Source: Aquitalea denitrificans (GTDB lineage Bacteria; Pseudomonadota; Gammaproteobacteria; Burkholderiales; Chromobacteriaceae). Taken from it: a stretch of DNA of 64,000 nucleotides. A program made the translations under genes and the position numbers. Positions 62,893-64,000 of the stretch are shown in pieces. Position 1 is the stretch's first letter, and each line of letters opens with the position of its first letter. Where the stretch lies: positions 3,162,001 to 3,226,000 of the forward strand of contig NZ_CP047241.1 of NCBI RefSeq assembly GCF_009856625.1, read 5' to 3'. The notes beneath the pieces were generated by a model. It had not been told where the DNA came from and did no database searches. It saw only the letters and a program-made list of their open reading frames with translations.

Positions 62893-63720
62893 ATGAGCAA
62901 TCAACCCGTTTTCATCCCGGTCGGTGATCTGGCCGACGGCTTTGCCCCGGAAAGCCACATCCTGCCTTTCAGCCCGCTGCTGCAAGGCCGTCAGTTGCAA
63001 CTGCATTTTGCCGATGGCAGCCGTGCCCGCTTGCAAGTGAATGCCGCGGATTGCCAGCTGACGGCATTGACCGACGGAGAGGCGTCAGGCTTCAGCGGCC
63101 AGGGCCGCTACCGCGCCAGCAGCCTACGCCCCGATATCGTGTTGCTGGATTTCCTGCTGGAAGGGCAGCACGGGCATTCGCTCAGCCTGGTACTGGATCT
63201 GGCACATGGCCTGTTCACTGCCGTGGCCGGGGTGCTGCCACAGGAGGAGGATGTCGCCCGCTCCGCCTTCAGCCGCGTGCTGTCCGGTGAGGCGCTGACC
63301 GCGGTGGACTGCCGTTTTGCCCATGGCTGCATCGATCAGCCGGTGACAGCACACAGCGCGCTGCACCACAGCACCGACGAGCTGATCGGCCTGCGCAACC
63401 AGTACCGCTACAGCCCCACCGAATGCTACGAACACATCTATCTGAATAGCCACTTCTATACCTGGCAATGCCTGCAAGGGGTGGAGCAAGGGCTGGCCGA
63501 TGTGGACCGCTGCCATTACTTCAAACTGGCAGAGCAGCTCTACCTGTTTGTCTGGCGGGAAAAGATTGTCCCCACGCTGGGCGTGGTGCTGATCGACCTG
63601 CAGCAGCTGAAAACCGATGGCAAGATTTTTGGCTATCAGGGCAATGACTTTACTGCCCTGTCCAATTTCCCGGTGGGTGCCAAGGCGCAGATCCTCAACC
63701 ACACCAGCCATGCGCTGTAA
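62893..63720 (+). CDS. MoaF family protein (monoamine-regulon type)
   Basis: 275-residue protein with two lipocalin-like halves, related to MoaF of the Klebsiella monoamine (tyramine) regulon; often misnamed molybdenum cofactor protein F. HFADGSRARLQVN, YRYSPTECYEHIYLNSHFYT and EQLYLFVWREKIVPTLG are characteristic. AGGAG precedes ATG 62893. An SDR gene follows after 15 bases, matching the moaE-moaF pairing. Function in amine or aromatic metabolism is inferred. Confidence 0.75.
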   Translation: MSNQPVFIPVGDLADGFAPESHILPFSPLLQGRQLQLHFADGSRARLQVNAADCQLTALTDGEASGFSGQGRYRASSLRPDIVLLDFLLEGQHGHSLSLVLDLAHGLFTAVAGVLPQEEDVARSAFSRVLSGEALTAVDCRFAHGCIDQPVTAHSALHHSTDELIGLRNQYRYSPTECYEHIYLNSHFYTWQCLQGVEQGLADVDRCHYFKLAEQLYLFVWREKIVPTLGVVLIDLQQLKTDGKIFGYQGNDFTALSNFPVGAKAQILNHTSHAL

Positions 63721-63735
63721 GCCGGAGACGTACCC

Positions 63736-64000
63736 ATGCTGAGCTTTGACTTTGCCGGCAAGGTGGTCTTGGTGACTGGCGGCGCACAAGGCATAGGTGC
63801 CGCCATCAGCCAACTGTTTGCCCGCCACACGGCCACGGTGGTGGTGGCCGATGTGCAGGCAGAAACAGCCCGTGCCACTGCCACCGCCTTGCAGGCACAA
63901 GGCTTCAGGGCTAGTGCCTGCCAGTGCGATCTGGCCGAGCCGGAACAGGCCACCGCACTTGTCGCGCAGGTACTGGCAGAATATGGTCGGCTGGATGTGC
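63736..64000 (+). CDS. Short-chain dehydrogenase/reductase (3' end outside window)
   Basis: The first 88 residues of a classical SDR: cofactor motif VLVTGGAQGIGAAIS (TGxxxGIG) and the Asp in VVVADVQAETAR, which favours NAD(H). The catalytic Ser-Tyr-Lys lies beyond the window. GGAG precedes ATG 63736. Its place 15 bases after the MoaF-like gene suggests a moaE-like partner. Confidence 0.88.
   Translation, partial: MLSFDFAGKVVLVTGGAQGIGAAISQLFARHTATVVVADVQAETARATATALQAQGFRASACQCDLAEPEQATALVAQVLAEYGRLDV

Noticed and set aside
1..64000. Mobile elements, CRISPR arrays, tRNA and rRNA genes
   Set aside because: No transposase or integrase, no regularly spaced repeats, and no tRNA- or rRNA-like segments were seen in the intergenic gaps.

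Overview
The window looks like chromosomal DNA of a betaproteobacterium of the Neisseriales, most likely a Chromobacteriaceae member (Aquitalea, Vogesella or Chromobacterium type). This is inferred from protein character, the generally high G+C by eye, and gene sets such as pcnB-folK-deoxynucleoside kinase-panBCD, rho-trxA and yejABEF opposite fabI. I could not run a search, so the genus is a guess. I saw no rRNA, tRNA, CRISPR array, insertion sequence or prophage. Coding density is high. The window cuts glnS at the left edge and a short-chain dehydrogenase at the right edge.

Left part (1-15 kb): glnS and kdoO (Kdo hydroxylase of lipid A core), a YgiQ radical SAM protein, a double HD-GYP protein, a SulP anion transporter, PPK2, two consecutive cyclophilins (exported and cytosolic), lpxH, a chemoreceptor and an L-lactate permease.

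15-21.5 kb: a leftward five-gene cluster equivalent to E. coli rspA, rspB, ydfJ, ydfI and rspR: mannonate-dehydratase family protein, zinc alcohol dehydrogenase, MFS transporter, mannonate oxidoreductase family protein and a GntR regulator. It is visibly more A+T-rich than its flanks, above all from ydfJ to rspA. In front of rspA lie a perfect 32-bp palindrome and, one base away, a 25-bp-arm inverted repeat built from four copies of an 8-mer, probably operators.

21.5-32 kb: selO, a phasin-like gene and a LysR gene, then the acetate uptake and activation operon yjcH-actP-acs, a bestrophin and a cNMP/CBS/nucleotidyltransferase protein.

32-37 kb: the most unusual locus, four genes joined by ATGA overlaps and then nth. 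They are relatives of rnfA, rnfB, rnfC and rnfD, with no rnfG or rnfE. The ferredoxin cysteines of RnfB and RnfC are intact. RnfC has lost its NADH/FMN motifs, RnfD lacks the segment that carries covalent FMN, and RnfA lacks one of the two cysteines for the intramembrane cluster. This looks like a stripped, iron-sulfur-only Rnf/Rsx-type complex.

37-64 kb: a lipoprotein HtrA protease, rraA, a GFA-family protein, the leftward pcnB-folK-dNK-panB-panC-panD operon, a degenerate PolB-type exonuclease, a MATE pump, murB, a HAD phosphatase, a MAPEG protein, an orphan CbiM-like membrane protein, nadC, a membrane diguanylate cyclase, a CoA pyrophosphatase, a TRIC channel, rho, trxA, the yejABEF peptide ABC transporter, fabI, and a moaF-like gene followed by an SDR gene.
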